Shown here piece after piece: positions 36,793 to 46,792 of a stretch of 64,000 bases of DNA. The notes under the pieces were generated by a model. That model searched no databases. It worked only from the letters and a program-made list of their open reading frames with translations, and was not told where the DNA came from. A program made the translations under genes and the position numbers. Positions within the stretch are counted from its first letter, which is position 1. Every line of letters starts with the position of its first letter. The DNA comes from Oligella urethralis DSM 7531. Lineage in GTDB: Bacteria > Pseudomonadota > Gammaproteobacteria > Burkholderiales > Burkholderiaceae_B. The DNA is taken from NCBI RefSeq assembly GCF_000372065.1, contig NZ_AQVB01000001.1, positions 9,375-73,374 of the forward strand, given 5' to 3'.

Positions 36793-38556
36793 ATGCTTTA
36801 TACCTTATTAGCCTTAGCGCCCATTGCTGTCGTTTTTTTACTGATGGTGGTGTTAAGGTATCCTGCCAAATTGTCAATGGGCGTGGCCTATGTGGTCACC
36901 GCTGCATTGGCCTTCTTTGTTTGGCACACGGAGGCGGCGGTGATTGCTGCGGCCACGGTGAACGGTGTGGTTACGGCGTTGACCGTGTTGTTTATTGTGT
37001 TCGGCGCCATTTTATTGTTGAATACCTTAAAAGTCAGTGGTGCCTTAGTGGCCATTCGCCAAGGTTTTATGGGGATTTCTCCAGACCGCCGGGTGCAAGT
37101 GATTATCGTGGCTTGGTTATTTGGCTCGTTGATTGAGGGTTCTTCCGGTTGGGGGACGCCGTCAGCGGTGGTTGCGCCCTTGCTGTTGGCGCTAGGTTTT
37201 CCAGCGATGGCCGCTGTGATGTCAGTCTTAGTGATTCAATCCACACCGGTGTCGTATGGTGCGGTTGGTACGCCCATGTTGGTTGGTGTGCTGTCAGGGA
37301 TTGATAATAAGGCGGATGTGGCTGCCATCATTGCACCGATGCAGCCACTGGAGTATTTGCAGCATATTGTGCAAAATGTGGCCTTAATCCATGGTTTGAT
37401 TGGGGTGGCTATTCCGCTGATTTTATGTGGTTTATTAACGCGTTTCTTTGGCGCTAAGCGCTCCTTTGTGGAAGGGCTGAAGGCGTGGAAGTTTGCGCTC
37501 TTTGCAGGGGTGGTCTTTACGGTGCCGTATTATTTTATTGCGGCGTTGTTTGGGCCGGAGTTTCCCTCTTTGCTAGCTGCGCTTATTGGTTTGATGATTG
37601 CCGTGCCAGTCGCTAAAAAGGGTTGGTTGCTCCCTAAAGAGAATTTTGATTTTCCACCACGTGAGCAATGGGAAAGTGCATGGTTAGGTAGTTTATCTTT
37701 GGATCAACAGCAAAGTGGCAGTAGTTTCTCTGTTTGGCGTGCGTTTTCACCCTATGTGATTGTGGTTGGCTTGCTCGTGTTGACGCGTACCGTGCCGAGT
37801 ATTAAAGCTTTCTTGGTATCGCCAGAGTTAACGATCAGATTCAGTAATCTGTTTGGTACCTCTATCAGCACTTCAGCGCAGTTCTTATATTCACCAGGTT
37901 CGGTGTTACTGCTCGCCTCCTTAGCGTGTATTGTGATTTTCGGTGTGAGTGTGCGTCAGTATGCGCATGGTGTCAAAGAGTCAATGATGACCATGGTTAG
38001 TGCAGCACCCGCCTTATTATTAGCGGTGCCAATGGTGCAGGTATTTATTAATTCGGTTTCAGCCGATGGCTCAATTAGCAGCATGCCTTTGATTTTGGCG
38101 CACAGTGCCGCCGCCATCGCAGGTGATGCATGGCCGTATTTTTCACCGTGGATCGGTGCCTTGGGTGCCTTTGCAGCGGGCTCAAATACCATTAGTAATA
38201 TGATGTTTGCTTACTTCCAGTTTTCTACTGCACAAGAGATTGGTTTAACGCTTGATCAGTCGGCGATTGTGGTGGCTCAACAGGCAGTGGGTGGTGCCGC
38301 CGGTAATATGGTGTGTGTGCATAATGTCGTGGCGGCGAGTGCCGTGGTCGGTATGCTTAACCGTGAGGGTGAGATTATCCGTAAAACCCTGGTGCCTTTA
38401 TTCTATTATGTGGTTCAGGCCGGTCTAATCGGACAATGGTTGATTAGTGCCAATTGGGTTTGGGGCGTAGTCGCACTGTTGTGGTTGGGCGCATTTTTAC
38501 TCAGTCTGTCACTGCATCAAGGCAAAGCGGTGGTGGCGCTGCCAGCTAAGGCGTAG
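36793..38556 (+). CDS. lctP: L-lactate permease
   Basis: A 587-residue LctP-family permease with about 13 hydrophobic helices. The signature block [24 protein letters not shown] lies near residues 114-137, and [15 protein letters not shown] and [16 protein letters not shown] are also typical. It imports lactate or glycolate with protons. The ATG at 36793 has AGGAG seven bases upstream; an in-frame GTG two codons earlier is less suitable. Divergent from lldD; a terminator follows. Confidence 0.93.
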   Translation: MLYTLLALAPIAVVFLLMVVLRYPAKLSMGVAYVVTAALAFFVWHTEAAVIAAATVNGVVTALTVLFIVFGAILLLNTLKVSGALVAIRQGFMGISPDRRVQVIIVAWLFGSLIEGSSGWGTPSAVVAPLLLALGFPAMAAVMSVLVIQSTPVSYGAVGTPMLVGVLSGIDNKADVAAIIAPMQPLEYLQHIVQNVALIHGLIGVAIPLILCGLLTRFFGAKRSFVEGLKAWKFALFAGVVFTVPYYFIAALFGPEFPSLLAALIGLMIAVPVAKKGWLLPKENFDFPPREQWESAWLGSLSLDQQQSGSSFSVWRAFSPYVIVVGLLVLTRTVPSIKAFLVSPELTIRFSNLFGTSISTSAQFLYSPGSVLLLASLACIVIFGVSVRQYAHGVKESMMTMVSAAPALLLAVPMVQVFINSVSADGSISSMPLILAHSAAAIAGDAWPYFSPWIGALGAFAAGSNTISNMMFAYFQFSTAQEIGLTLDQSAIVVAQQAVGGAAGNMVCVHNVVAASAVVGMLNREGEIIRKTLVPLFYYVVQAGLIGQWLISANWVWGVVALLWLGAFLLSLSLHQGKAVVALPAKA

Positions 38557-38579
38557 CCTAATTAGGCAGTGTGGTACTC

Positions 38580-38602
38580 AAAGGGGCGTTAGCCCCTTTT
38601 TT
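38580..38602 (+). terminator. Intrinsic terminator of lctP
   Basis: AAAGGGGC (38580-38587), loop GTTA, GCCCCTTT (38592-38599), followed by a T run to 38602. Confidence 0.9.
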
Positions 38603-38679
38603 GTGTCCGTTATTTTTATTCTTGCTTGCTGATTGGTTAAAGATTAGGGTTTACCCTCTAATAAAAGATATAAACATAT

Positions 38680-38700
38680 AGATGATTAGATGATAAGATG
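38680..38700. repeat. Tandem 8-bp repeats upstream of the MatC-like gene
   Basis: AGATGATT, AGATGATA and AGATG follow one another at 8-base spacing (38680, 38688, 38696), about 25-45 bases before the carrier gene. They could bind the GntR/UTRA regulator of the same cassette, though GntR sites are usually palindromic. Confidence 0.35.
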
Positions 38701-38723
38701 TTCATGTTCTTAGAGGAGTCATC

Positions 38724-40013
38724 ATGACCTTAATTATTATTCTTGCCATTATCCTTGCGATAGCAATTGGTTATATCACCAAAATTAATATTGGTTTATT
38801 TGCTATTGTTTTTGCCTATTTAATTGGTTGCTACGGTTTGGATTTAACTGCCTCACAAGTAGTCAGTTTTTGGCCGATCAAAATCTTTTTTATTATTTTT
38901 GCTGTAACTCTGTTCTACAACGTCGCGATGGTTAACGGTACGTTGGAAAAATTAGCGAATCATTTACTTTATGCTTGCAGGAATTTTCCACTGTTATTGC
39001 CACTGGCTATTTTCGCCTCAGCCACGATTATCGCTGCATTGGGTGCTGGTTTTTATACGGTATTGGCATTTATGGCGCCTATGACTTTATTGCTTTGCCA
39101 GAAAACCGGGATGAGTAAAATCATTGGTGGTATGGCGGTTAATTACGGAGCATTGGCTGGTGCTAACTTTATGACATCGCAAAGTGGGGTGATTTTCCGT
39201 GGGATCATGGAAGGTGTAGGGATCAGTCCTGCACAAGCCTTTAGCAATTCTACGGCTATTTTTATTGCTACTTTAATTATTCCTATTGTTGTTATCACTA
39301 GTTATTTGATTTTTAATCATAAAAAATTAAGTATTAATATTGCAGTGGAAAGGCCTGCGCCTTTTGAAACCAAACAAAAACAGTCATTAATGCTAGTGAT
39401 TACTTTGATGGCATTGGTGCTAGTAATTCCGATTTTGAATCTTATTTTTCCGCAAAATCACAGTATCAGTTTTTTAAATTCCAAGGTGGATATCGGTTTT
39501 ATGGCCATAATTTTTGCTGTGATTAGCTTATTAATGAAATTAGCTGATGAGAAGAAGGTCATTGCGATGGTACCGTGGGGCACGCTTATCATGATTTGTG
39601 GTGTAGGGATGTTGATTGAGGTGGCCATAAAGGCTGGTGTTATTAACATTCTTTCTGATTGGGTTTCAACCACGATCCCTTATTGGATTATTCCTTTGAC
39701 TATGTGCCTCATTGGTGCTGTGATGTCTTTATTTGCCAGTACCTTAGGTGTTGTAACACCGGCTTTATTCCCTATAGTGCCGGCTATCGCAGCAGCTACT
39801 GGTCATAATCCTATCGTGTTATTTGTTTGTATCGTGGTAGGAGCACAAGCCTCGGCGATTTCTCCTTTTTCTTCAGGAGGTAGTTTGATTTTAGGCTCGA
39901 CTCCACAGGGGGTAAATCAGTCCGAATTATTTAATGATTTACTGTTCCGTGCCGTGCCAATCGGTCTTATTGCAGCTTTAATGGCAGCTTTGATTGCTCA
40001 GGGAGTACTCTAA
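38724..40013 (+). CDS. MatC-like dicarboxylate carrier
   Basis: A 429-residue membrane protein with about 11-12 hydrophobic helices. Its N-terminal third (LTASQVVSFWPIKIFFIIFAVTLFYNVAMVNGTLEKLA) matches the MatC N-terminal domain of malonate/dicarboxylate carriers in the ion-transporter superfamily. AGANFMTSQSGVIFRG and SAISPFSSGGSLILG are likely substrate loops. The gene and its two followers are clearly more AT-rich than their surroundings, with heavy use of TTA, ATT and AAA codons. It is the first gene of a cassette with an amidohydrolase, so it probably imports that enzyme's substrate or a related carboxylate. AGAGGAG precedes the ATG. Confidence 0.75.
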   Translation: MTLIIILAIILAIAIGYITKINIGLFAIVFAYLIGCYGLDLTASQVVSFWPIKIFFIIFAVTLFYNVAMVNGTLEKLANHLLYACRNFPLLLPLAIFASATIIAALGAGFYTVLAFMAPMTLLLCQKTGMSKIIGGMAVNYGALAGANFMTSQSGVIFRGIMEGVGISPAQAFSNSTAIFIATLIIPIVVITSYLIFNHKKLSINIAVERPAPFETKQKQSLMLVITLMALVLVIPILNLIFPQNHSISFLNSKVDIGFMAIIFAVISLLMKLADEKKVIAMVPWGTLIMICGVGMLIEVAIKAGVINILSDWVSTTIPYWIIPLTMCLIGAVMSLFASTLGVVTPALFPIVPAIAAATGHNPIVLFVCIVVGAQASAISPFSSGGSLILGSTPQGVNQSELFNDLLFRAVPIGLIAALMAALIAQGVL

Positions 40014-40820
40014 ATGAAACAAGTTGATACGCATGCGCATATATTTGATGCTAATGTCCCGGTAGTTGAAGGGGCGCGTTATAGTCCCGCTAAAAGTGCT
40101 TCGGTAGAAAGCTATATAGATAATTTAGATCAATATGGTTTTGACTATGGTGTTTTAATTCAGCCGAGTTTTTTAGGTTACGATAACAGCCAAATGTTGG
40201 CGGCGATTGCTGCCTATCCTGATCGTCTCAAGGGCATTGCTGTGGTGCCAGTAGATAGTGAGTTGGCTTATTTGCAGTCTCTTAAGGAGCAAGGTATTGA
40301 AGGGGTACGGTTGAATTTATTTGCTAAAGAAATTCCTGACCTAACAGAGCCACAATGGCAAGTGTTTTTAGAGCATTTAAACTCGCTTAACTGGCAATTG
40401 GAATTGCATTGTCCGCCTTCTTATTTATCGACTATGATGCCGGTCTTAAAGAATTTTTCAGGGCCTATTGTATTGGATCATTTTGCTCGTGTAGATCCGG
40501 ATAAAGGGGTAGAGGACCCGCATTATCAGACGATGTTAGATCACTTAGATCCGCAGCGTTATTGGGTAAAAGTATCTGCATTTTATCGCTTAGGAGTGGG
40601 TGAGCGGGGTGCGGAAAATGCAAATAAAGCCTTGCACTTACTACTGGATTGCGGCATGGAGGATCGATTGGTTTGGGGTAGTGATTGGCCTCACACACAG
40701 CATGAAGAGCTAAGCTATAATTTAAACTATGAGTTTTTGCATGCATTACTTAAAAATCCTATTTTAAGACAAAAGGTTTTGAGTCAAAATGCGCTTTCCC
40801 TGTTTAAACTAGACGCTTAA
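40014..40820 (+). CDS. Amidohydrolase-2 family lactonase/hydrolase
   Basis: A 268-residue TIM-barrel hydrolase beginning with the metal motif DTHAHIF (residues 4-10). Typical later positions are LQLELHCPP-like strand 4, VLDHFARVD and the terminal-barrel aspartate in VWGSDWPHT. It belongs with LigI-like 2-pyrone-4,6-dicarboxylate lactonases and sulfomuconolactonases; the exact substrate is not deducible. The ATG follows the carrier stop codon directly (TAAATG), which means tight coupling. Confidence 0.82.
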   Translation: MKQVDTHAHIFDANVPVVEGARYSPAKSASVESYIDNLDQYGFDYGVLIQPSFLGYDNSQMLAAIAAYPDRLKGIAVVPVDSELAYLQSLKEQGIEGVRLNLFAKEIPDLTEPQWQVFLEHLNSLNWQLELHCPPSYLSTMMPVLKNFSGPIVLDHFARVDPDKGVEDPHYQTMLDHLDPQRYWVKVSAFYRLGVGERGAENANKALHLLLDCGMEDRLVWGSDWPHTQHEELSYNLNYEFLHALLKNPILRQKVLSQNALSLFKLDA

Positions 40821-40832
40821 TTTATTTACCGC

Positions 40833-41579
40833 ATGGCGCTTCATTTACCCATCTCAACAGCTACATTGCCGCAACTAAATTTGCCGCTCTACGAACGTAT
40901 TCGTATCGATATACAAGCTCGTTTAGTAGAGCAGGGGTGGGATCCTGACCTACCCATCCCAACTGAACAGATGTTAGCTCAAGAGTATCAAGTGTCTATA
41001 GGTACGATTCGAAAAGCAATCGATCGATTAGTTCAAGAGGGTATGCTATACAAGGCGCAAGGGCGAGGCACATTTATTAAGCAGCCAGATTTCAAGAATT
41101 CTTTATTACGTTTTTTTCGATTTCGTAATCATGAGGGTAAACAAGCTGTGCCAACTGGCATGGTGAAATCTATACGTAAAGTGCCTCCTACACCTGCAAT
41201 CAATAAGCACTTGCTGATTGACGAGGGAATGGCGTTAATTGAGTTGCAACGTTTGCGTATCGTAGAAAATAAAGTGGTTTTAAGCGAGCAAATTTGGTTG
41301 CCAGAGCATCTGTTTAGCGATTTGTTGCACTTTGAACCATTAGAATTCGGGAATTTACTTTACCCTTTTTATTACCAGCATTGTGGGCAGTTTATCTCAA
41401 CAGCTAAAGAAACCTTATCTTTTACTTCCGAGGTAGAAGATACTGACTTAAATGCCCGTAAAGGTGACATGCTGATTCAAATTGAGCGCTTGGCATATAA
41501 CCTTGAAAATCGTCCAGTAGAATATCGTATTTCATTAGGTCGACCAGAAAATTTTAAGTATGAAGTAAAAATATCCTAG
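40833..41579 (+). CDS. GntR-family regulator with UTRA ligand domain
   Basis: A 248-residue regulator. The N-terminal winged helix (PLYERIRIDIQARL ... PTEQMLAQEYQVSIGTIRKAID) is that of GntR proteins. The C-terminal half (about 95-245: IELQRLRIVENKVVLSEQIWLP) is a UTRA/HutC ligand domain. It is encoded 12 bases after the amidohydrolase on the same strand, so it most likely regulates its own cassette in response to the transported acid. It shares the AT-rich composition of the cassette. Confidence 0.85.
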   Translation: MALHLPISTATLPQLNLPLYERIRIDIQARLVEQGWDPDLPIPTEQMLAQEYQVSIGTIRKAIDRLVQEGMLYKAQGRGTFIKQPDFKNSLLRFFRFRNHEGKQAVPTGMVKSIRKVPPTPAINKHLLIDEGMALIELQRLRIVENKVVLSEQIWLPEHLFSDLLHFEPLEFGNLLYPFYYQHCGQFISTAKETLSFTSEVEDTDLNARKGDMLIQIERLAYNLENRPVEYRISLGRPENFKYEVKIS

Positions 41580-41693
41580 TCTTTACTTGGTGCAAAGATA
41601 GGGCTTTGGATGTGCCAGCTCACTAGACTTAGCCTATAATATGCCCCTACCTTTGCCGCTTTATTATCACTACGCCCTGCGATGGGAGCGCTC

Positions 41694-42467
41694 ATGACAA
41701 ATAATTTTACTCGTGTTGCTGACAAAATAAAGGATCAAATTAAGCAGTTGATCCAAGCACGCCAATTGGCGGTTGGTGACCGCTTGCCATCAGAGCGCGA
41801 TCTGGCTGAGTTGTTTGAGGTTTCACGTTCGGCTGTGCGCGAGGCGATTCGGGCCTTAAATAGTCAGGGCTTAGTGGTGACTAGACCCGGGGGTGGTACC
41901 TTTGTGCAGACCGATATTATGACCTGGCCCTCACAGAGTTTTGCTACGCTCACCACACTCTTAAGCGATGATCCGCATTATCGTTATGATGTACTTGAGG
42001 CGAGGCATGCCTTGGAAATCAGTACGGCTTGGTATGCGGCGCAACGCGCAACCCCTGAGGATAAGCGCAAAATTCAAACATGCCTTGATATTATGTTAAA
42101 GCACCAGCAACGCGGTGAAATGGAGGAGGCGGCGCAGGCGGATGCGCGCTTTCATTTAGCGATTGCTGAGGCATCGCATAATTTGGTGCTGCTACAGATT
42201 ATGCGCGGTCTATTTGATTTAGTCTTTTCAACCGTTAAAGAAAATCGTCGTTTAATGTTCACCATGGATGATGTTAAAAATCATCGCCATTTAACTGAAC
42301 AGCATGAGGCCGTGATGCAAGCCATTGTTAACCATGATCCTGAGCGCGCTAAAACGGTGATGGGTGAGCATCTAGACTTTGTGAGTCACTCCATTCGTAG
42401 TGGTGAGGAAGATGCGGCACGGATTCAGCGGATGCATCGCCTATCCGAGGTGGACAGTCTTTTTTAG
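41694..42467 (+). CDS. lldR: FCD-domain GntR regulator, probable lactate repressor LldR
   Basis: A 257-residue FadR-type GntR regulator. The winged helix (LPSERDLAELFEVSRSAVREAIRAL) is followed by a DNA-wing RPGGGTFV and an FCD domain containing DPHYRYDVLEARHALE, ADARFHLAIAEASHNLVLLQIMRG and LTEQHEAVMQAI. These match E. coli LldR closely from memory, including the metal-ligand histidines. ATG 41694 has GGGAG just upstream; ATG 41682 is possible. It lies beyond a three-gene AT-rich cassette from lctP, and its binding sites are likely the TGGT-N3-ACCA pair before lldD and lctP. Its stop overlaps that of the convergent DUF3025 gene. Confidence 0.82.
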   Translation: MTNNFTRVADKIKDQIKQLIQARQLAVGDRLPSERDLAELFEVSRSAVREAIRALNSQGLVVTRPGGGTFVQTDIMTWPSQSFATLTTLLSDDPHYRYDVLEARHALEISTAWYAAQRATPEDKRKIQTCLDIMLKHQQRGEMEEAAQADARFHLAIAEASHNLVLLQIMRGLFDLVFSTVKENRRLMFTMDDVKNHRHLTEQHEAVMQAIVNHDPERAKTVMGEHLDFVSHSIRSGEEDAARIQRMHRLSEVDSLF

Positions 42468-43222
42468 CGAATACGCGGTGGTCTGAAGACCGTCTTATCT
42501 TCATAAAAACCTGCTGCTTGCTGCAGCGGGTGCCAACCCGGGATGCCGAAAATTGGTACCGGGATATAGGGTTTGGTGGCTAGCTTGTCAGCACTCAGAA
42601 AAGCGCTAAGCCAGCGATCGACGACATTTAAATCTAATGTCCCCATTGGTTGTGGGATGCGAATGACATGGGCGCAAATGCCTTTGTAGGGCTTGAGTAG
42701 CTTTTCCATCAAGGCATGCCCGAAAATCACCGCCTGACTGTACTGCCACTCCTCTCTCAGCTCTACAAAAGCGCGTTGCCATTGCTTTTGCGCTAAGGCC
42801 TCCCATAAGCTATCAGAACAGGCTAATAACAGACCGTTTTCATCAATAATGGTAATCGCATCACGTACGGCACCGCGTTGTTGATAGACCCCATCCTGGC
42901 GTATTTGTGCGGCTTGCGCACGATTAAGCTGGCTTTTTGACTGAGTAAATAAAAACCAACATAAGGCATTAAAGTAGTCGTGTGGTCCGTCCCGTGTGGG
43001 TATGCCATCGGTGTCATAAATAAAGCTTTCATAGGCAACGCCCACTGGTAAGGCAGCTTGAGGCACAAAGTGTTTAGTAAAGTCGCTGGCCTTAAGATGG
43101 TTGAGCAGCTCACTTACTGAGTCGAACTTAGCCATTTCGAGTAAAGTGGTCTCAATGAATGCACGCCAATGATCATAATAAGGGGGCGATAAATCTAAGT
43201 CACGAAGTTCGGGCAACAGCAT
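42464..43222 (-). CDS. DUF3025 family protein
   Basis: A 252-residue soluble protein with the DUF3025 hallmarks: YESFIYDTDGIPTRDGPHDYFNALCW in the middle and FGIPGWHPLQ.. FYEDKTVFRP at the C-terminus. Function is unknown; the family is common in betaproteobacteria. The ATG at 43222 (MLLPELRDL) is preferred over a 26-codon extension. It is divergent from hslR. Confidence 0.85.
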   Translation of the reverse strand: MLLPELRDLDLSPPYYDHWRAFIETTLLEMAKFDSVSELLNHLKASDFTKHFVPQAALPVGVAYESFIYDTDGIPTRDGPHDYFNALCWFLFTQSKSQLNRAQAAQIRQDGVYQQRGAVRDAITIIDENGLLLACSDSLWEALAQKQWQRAFVELREEWQYSQAVIFGHALMEKLLKPYKGICAHVIRIPQPMGTLDLNVVDRWLSAFLSADKLATKPYIPVPIFGIPGWHPLQQAAGFYEDKTVFRPPRIR

Positions 43223-43305
43223 GGCAGTAACATGAGATGAAATGATGCGCCTTGCTATTGTAATATAGACTAAGAAGCAATGCTTTTTTGGAGAGTTCAA
43301 AGGGT

Positions 43306-43704
43306 ATGGAAGCTGAGAAAGTGCGTATTGATAAGTGGCTATGGGCGGCCCGTTTTTTTAAGACCCGTTCCATCGCGGTGGATAATATTAATAAGGATCG
43401 CGTCCAAATTAATGGGCAAAATATTAAACCAGCGCGTGAAGTTAAAATCGGCGATACGGTGTTGATTAAAATGCCACGCGAGTATAAAACAGTGGTCGTT
43501 AAGGGCTTAAGTCAGGTACGTGGTCCGGCACCTGTCGCACAGCAATTGTATGAAGAAACAGCAGCGAGTATTGCCGAGCGTGAACGTCGCGCCGAGCAAC
43601 GCCGCTTTGCACCCGAACCGGCGCAACAGTTGCGTGGTGGCCGACCGACTAAGCGCCAACGGCGAGATATAGAGCGCTTTACCAAGATGGGTGGTGATTG
43701 GTAA
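43306..43704 (+). CDS. hslR: S4-domain RNA-binding protein, Hsp15 (HslR)
   Basis: A 132-residue protein with an N-terminal S4 RNA-binding domain (about 5-65: VRIDKWLWAARFFKTRS.. AVDNINKDRVQINGQ) and a basic, Arg/Gln-rich C-terminal helix (ERERRAEQRRFAP, KRQRRDIERF). Hsp15 rescues 50S subunits that carry nascent chains after heat shock. The ATG at 43306 follows AAAGGG; an in-frame TTG six codons earlier is rejected. Confidence 0.88.
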   Translation: MEAEKVRIDKWLWAARFFKTRSIAVDNINKDRVQINGQNIKPAREVKIGDTVLIKMPREYKTVVVKGLSQVRGPAPVAQQLYEETAASIAERERRAEQRRFAPEPAQQLRGGRPTKRQRRDIERFTKMGGDW

Positions 43705-43724
43705 GTTTTTGTAATATCACAAGC

Positions 43725-43750
43725 TTAGTCTTTTATATGACTAAATTTTT
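43725..43750 (+). terminator. Weak hairpin after hslR
   Basis: TTAGTC (43725-43730) pairs with GACTAA (43739-43744) and is followed by ATTTTT. The stem is only 6 bp and AT-rich, so at most a weak terminator. Confidence 0.35.
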
Positions 43751-43841
43751 ATTCATTATTTATTATGATATGCCCGTATTATCATCATGCACATGATGAG
43801 ATAACTCGTTAAAACGGACAGAATTTATTTAGGGGAGATAG

Positions 43842-45533
43842 ATGACTTTACTAAGCTATGTACATGGTGCAGTCGAGACGCCTTTATTGGGTCAGACCAT
43901 TGGTCAAAACTTCGATGAGGCAAGCACGAAGTATGCTGATCAGTTGGCAATGGTATCGCGCCATCAAGGCATTCGTTACACCTACCAGGAGTTACGCGAT
44001 CAGGTGGACCGTGTGGCCTGCAGCTTACGTCGTTTGGGTTTTCGTCGAGGTGACCGCTTAGCTTTGTGGGCGACTAACTCAGCCGAGTGGACTGTGATTC
44101 AATACGCTACGGCAAAGGCAGGAATTATTCTGGTTACCTTGAACCCTTCTTATCGTCGTAAGGAGTTGGAGTACTCGCTTAATAAGGTCTCATGTGCTGG
44201 TCTAGTGTTGATTTCCTCGTTTAAAGACAGTGATTATGAGTCCATGGTCTACGATGTGGTACCTGAGCTTAAGGACTCTCCACTGGGCGAATTGCGCTCG
44301 GCTAATGTGCCTAGCTTGCGTTATGTGATTAAGCTGGAGGATGATCCGAGTACTGGTATCCTCAACTATAAGGATCTGTTGGTGGAGCCGACTGCGGCCG
44401 AGTTAGAGGCCTTGCAGGAGGTTGGTAAAGAGCTGCAGTTTGATGATCCGATTAATATTCAATTTACCTCTGGTACGACTGGCTCACCAAAGGGTACGAC
44501 CTTAACGCACCATAATATTTTAAATAACGGTTATTTTATTGGTGAAAAAATCAAATTAAGTCCAGCAGATAGAGTTTCTATTGCGGTGCCGTTATTTCAT
44601 TGCTTTGGTATGGTGATTGGTAATCTAGCGTGTGTCACCCATGGTGCGGCGATGATTTATCATGGTCCCGTGTTTAATCCTACGGATAACCTAAAGGTTA
44701 TTGAAGAGGAAAAATGTACCGCCGCCTATGGTGTGCCGACCATGTTTATTGCCATGTTGGAGCATCCAGAGTTTAAGTCCTTTGATCTCAGCTCCTTACG
44801 TACGGGGGTGATGGCAGGTTCGGTATGCCCGATGGAGGTGATGCGTCGTGTGGTCGACGAGATGAATATGCGTGAAGTGACCATTTGTTATGGCATGACT
44901 GAGACTTCACCCGTGAGTATGCAGTCGGATGTGGATGATCCATTAGATAAGCGCGTCAGTACTGTGGGTCGCATTCACCCGCATGTGGAAGTTAAAATTA
45001 TTGATGAATTAGGTCGGATTGTGCCGCGTGGTGTCTCGGGTGAGCTGTGTACACGTGGTTATTCTGTGATGCAGGGTTATTGGGGTGAGCCTGAGCTAAC
45101 GGCTGAAGTGATTGATAAGGCACGTTGGATGCACACGGGTGACTTAGCCGTGATGGACGAAGACGGTTATTGCAATATCGTGGGTCGAATTAAGGACCTC
45201 GTGATTCGCGGTGGTGAAAACTTATTCCCACGTGAAATTGAGGAGTTTTTATACACCCATCCGGCGATTCAAGATGTGCAGGTGGTAGGTGTGCCTGATG
45301 AGGTCTATGGTGAGGAGCTATGTGCTTGGATTATGCTCAAAGAAAACGCCAGCCTGACCGAGGAAGAGGTGAAGGAGTTTTGTGCCGGACAAATTTCTCG
45401 TCAGAAAATCCCACGCTACATTCGCTTTGCCGAAGAGTTTCCGATGACGGCCAGCGGTAAGATTCAGAAATTCAAAATTCGTGAAATCATGATCGAGGAA
45501 CTGGAAGCGGCAAAGGCGCAAGCCGACGCTTAG
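43842..45533 (+). CDS. AMP-binding acyl-CoA synthetase
   Basis: A 563-residue ANL-superfamily ligase. The P-loop [18 protein letters not shown] (about 205-222), the aromatic motif YGMTETSP, the hinge [12 protein letters not shown] and the C-terminal [21 protein letters not shown] with the catalytic lysine in SGKIQKFKI are all intact. It activates fatty or branched carboxylic acids to acyl-CoA; its sequence fits the medium/long-chain FadD-like or branched-chain group. GGGGAG ribosome site. It could supply acyl-CoA to the liu pathway, but there is no direct link. Confidence 0.88.
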   Translation: MTLLSYVHGAVETPLLGQTIGQNFDEASTKYADQLAMVSRHQGIRYTYQELRDQVDRVACSLRRLGFRRGDRLALWATNSAEWTVIQYATAKAGIILVTLNPSYRRKELEYSLNKVSCAGLVLISSFKDSDYESMVYDVVPELKDSPLGELRSANVPSLRYVIKLEDDPSTGILNYKDLLVEPTAAELEALQEVGKELQFDDPINIQFTSGTTGSPKGTTLTHHNILNNGYFIGEKIKLSPADRVSIAVPLFHCFGMVIGNLACVTHGAAMIYHGPVFNPTDNLKVIEEEKCTAAYGVPTMFIAMLEHPEFKSFDLSSLRTGVMAGSVCPMEVMRRVVDEMNMREVTICYGMTETSPVSMQSDVDDPLDKRVSTVGRIHPHVEVKIIDELGRIVPRGVSGELCTRGYSVMQGYWGEPELTAEVIDKARWMHTGDLAVMDEDGYCNIVGRIKDLVIRGGENLFPREIEEFLYTHPAIQDVQVVGVPDEVYGEELCAWIMLKENASLTEEEVKEFCAGQISRQKIPRYIRFAEEFPMTASGKIQKFKIREIMIEELEAAKAQADA

Positions 45534-45552
45534 CTTTGCCTAGTGCATTAAG

Positions 45553-45606
45553 CTCTGGCTATAGGGGCCAGAGTCCGAGGGAGCGCTGCTGAGGCGCTCC
45601 TTTTTT
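45553..45606 (+). terminator. Tandem hairpins and terminator after the acyl-CoA synthetase
   Basis: First hairpin CTCTGGC (45553-45559) with GCCAGAG (45567-45573). The second, GGAGCGC (45580-45586) with GCGCTCC (45594-45600), is followed directly by six T residues (45601-45606). The T tract overlaps the stop codon of the convergent tssG. Confidence 0.85.
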
Positions 45607-46648
45607 AGGCCTTGCCTTGACGAGCCTCATAATCAATAATTAATTCCTCAAAGTGCCCGCGCTCTGGGTTACGCTGACCTAAAAAGCTCTCTAAGCCCAA
45701 ACGACCACCTTGACCTAGGCGTAGCCCTTGAATCTCATCTTTATCCAATAATAAACGTGCATCCCACGCTAGCTCAATGCCAATGTATTGACGTACCCAA
45801 CTGACTAGCTCCTTGGATTGTTGTGCTTGAGGAAAAAAACGACGGTATTGCGCCAAGGACAAGGGACCCAGTTCTAAACGAAATTTATGCTGTGCATCTT
45901 TGACTTTACTGCCTAAAATCGTATCCTTACCAAGGGCGACCGGGTTTTGACCTAGTTGAATTTGGTGTTCGGGATGAAGTTCAATCCATTGTGGAATAAA
46001 CTCTTTAAGCGCTACCTCTATGCCAAAAAAGCGCTTAAGTATGGAGACTAGGCCCTCGGGATTGCGGCTTTGGCGCGCTAAATGACCAGCAAAATAAAAT
46101 TTCACATGATCATAAATGGCATCGCGCTCCAACAGGGAGTCCATGCCCATGCTGATTAAACTAGCAACATGGCGACTAAAGGCGGAGTTTTTGCGGTCCA
46201 AGCTAACAGTGGTTTGTGAGTCGGCCCAGGCCCGGTAAAACAAGGTGATTAAGCGATGATGAAAAATATCCGCAAAGGCTGACAGCGTATGATCTTTATG
46301 ATGATGGATACGCTCATGTACATATTCAGTAATATGTAAAGGCAGCGGACCGTTGGGACCGAAGAGACCAAAGCCTAAAATCGAGATGGTGCTAGGACGA
46401 CCGGGTTTGCGCTCCACCTTGGTGAGGTTAGAGGGCGCAAACGACATGGACGGCTCTTGGCGCAGCCTAACCGGTTCATGCTTAGGCAGGCTGTTGCGGC
46501 CGATAGGTTTTAATAAATCACTACGTGCGTCAATAAAACGCAGTACTTGATAAAAACTATGGGCGTAGGGATCGGCTTCGAGTGTGTGCCAATAGTCATT
46601 TAGCGCAACGAGATCCTTGGGGGTGGTGACAGTACGATTTTTGCTCAT
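45605..46648 (-). CDS. tssG: T6SS baseplate subunit TssG
   Basis: A 347-residue TssG. Landmarks are HSFYQVLRFIDARSD near the N-terminus, FGPNGPLPLHITEYVHER, and a central FFHHRLITLFYRAWADSQ-like block, with the C-terminal LGRRNPERGHF-like end. TssG joins TssF, TssE and TssK in the baseplate wedge. It is alone on the minus strand, whereas tssF normally precedes it in the same operon; here tssF is not in view. The ATG at 46648 is chosen over TTG codons upstream. Divergent from tssH with a 144-base shared upstream region. Confidence 0.9.
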   Translation of the reverse strand: MSKNRTVTTPKDLVALNDYWHTLEADPYAHSFYQVLRFIDARSDLLKPIGRNSLPKHEPVRLRQEPSMSFAPSNLTKVERKPGRPSTISILGFGLFGPNGPLPLHITEYVHERIHHHKDHTLSAFADIFHHRLITLFYRAWADSQTTVSLDRKNSAFSRHVASLISMGMDSLLERDAIYDHVKFYFAGHLARQSRNPEGLVSILKRFFGIEVALKEFIPQWIELHPEHQIQLGQNPVALGKDTILGSKVKDAQHKFRLELGPLSLAQYRRFFPQAQQSKELVSWVRQYIGIELAWDARLLLDKDEIQGLRLGQGGRLGLESFLGQRNPERGHFEELIIDYEARQGKA

Positions 46649-46792
46649 ATGCAACAACACAGTGAAGCGTGCAGTTTAGCGAATAATTATTGCAATTTGA
46701 TGAATCTAAGAACTGTCATCAAAGTGCAAGATTGGGGCTTTAAAATCAGCTTCATTATTGTGCTTTTGTATCAAGTTTGTTAAGAGTTTAAG

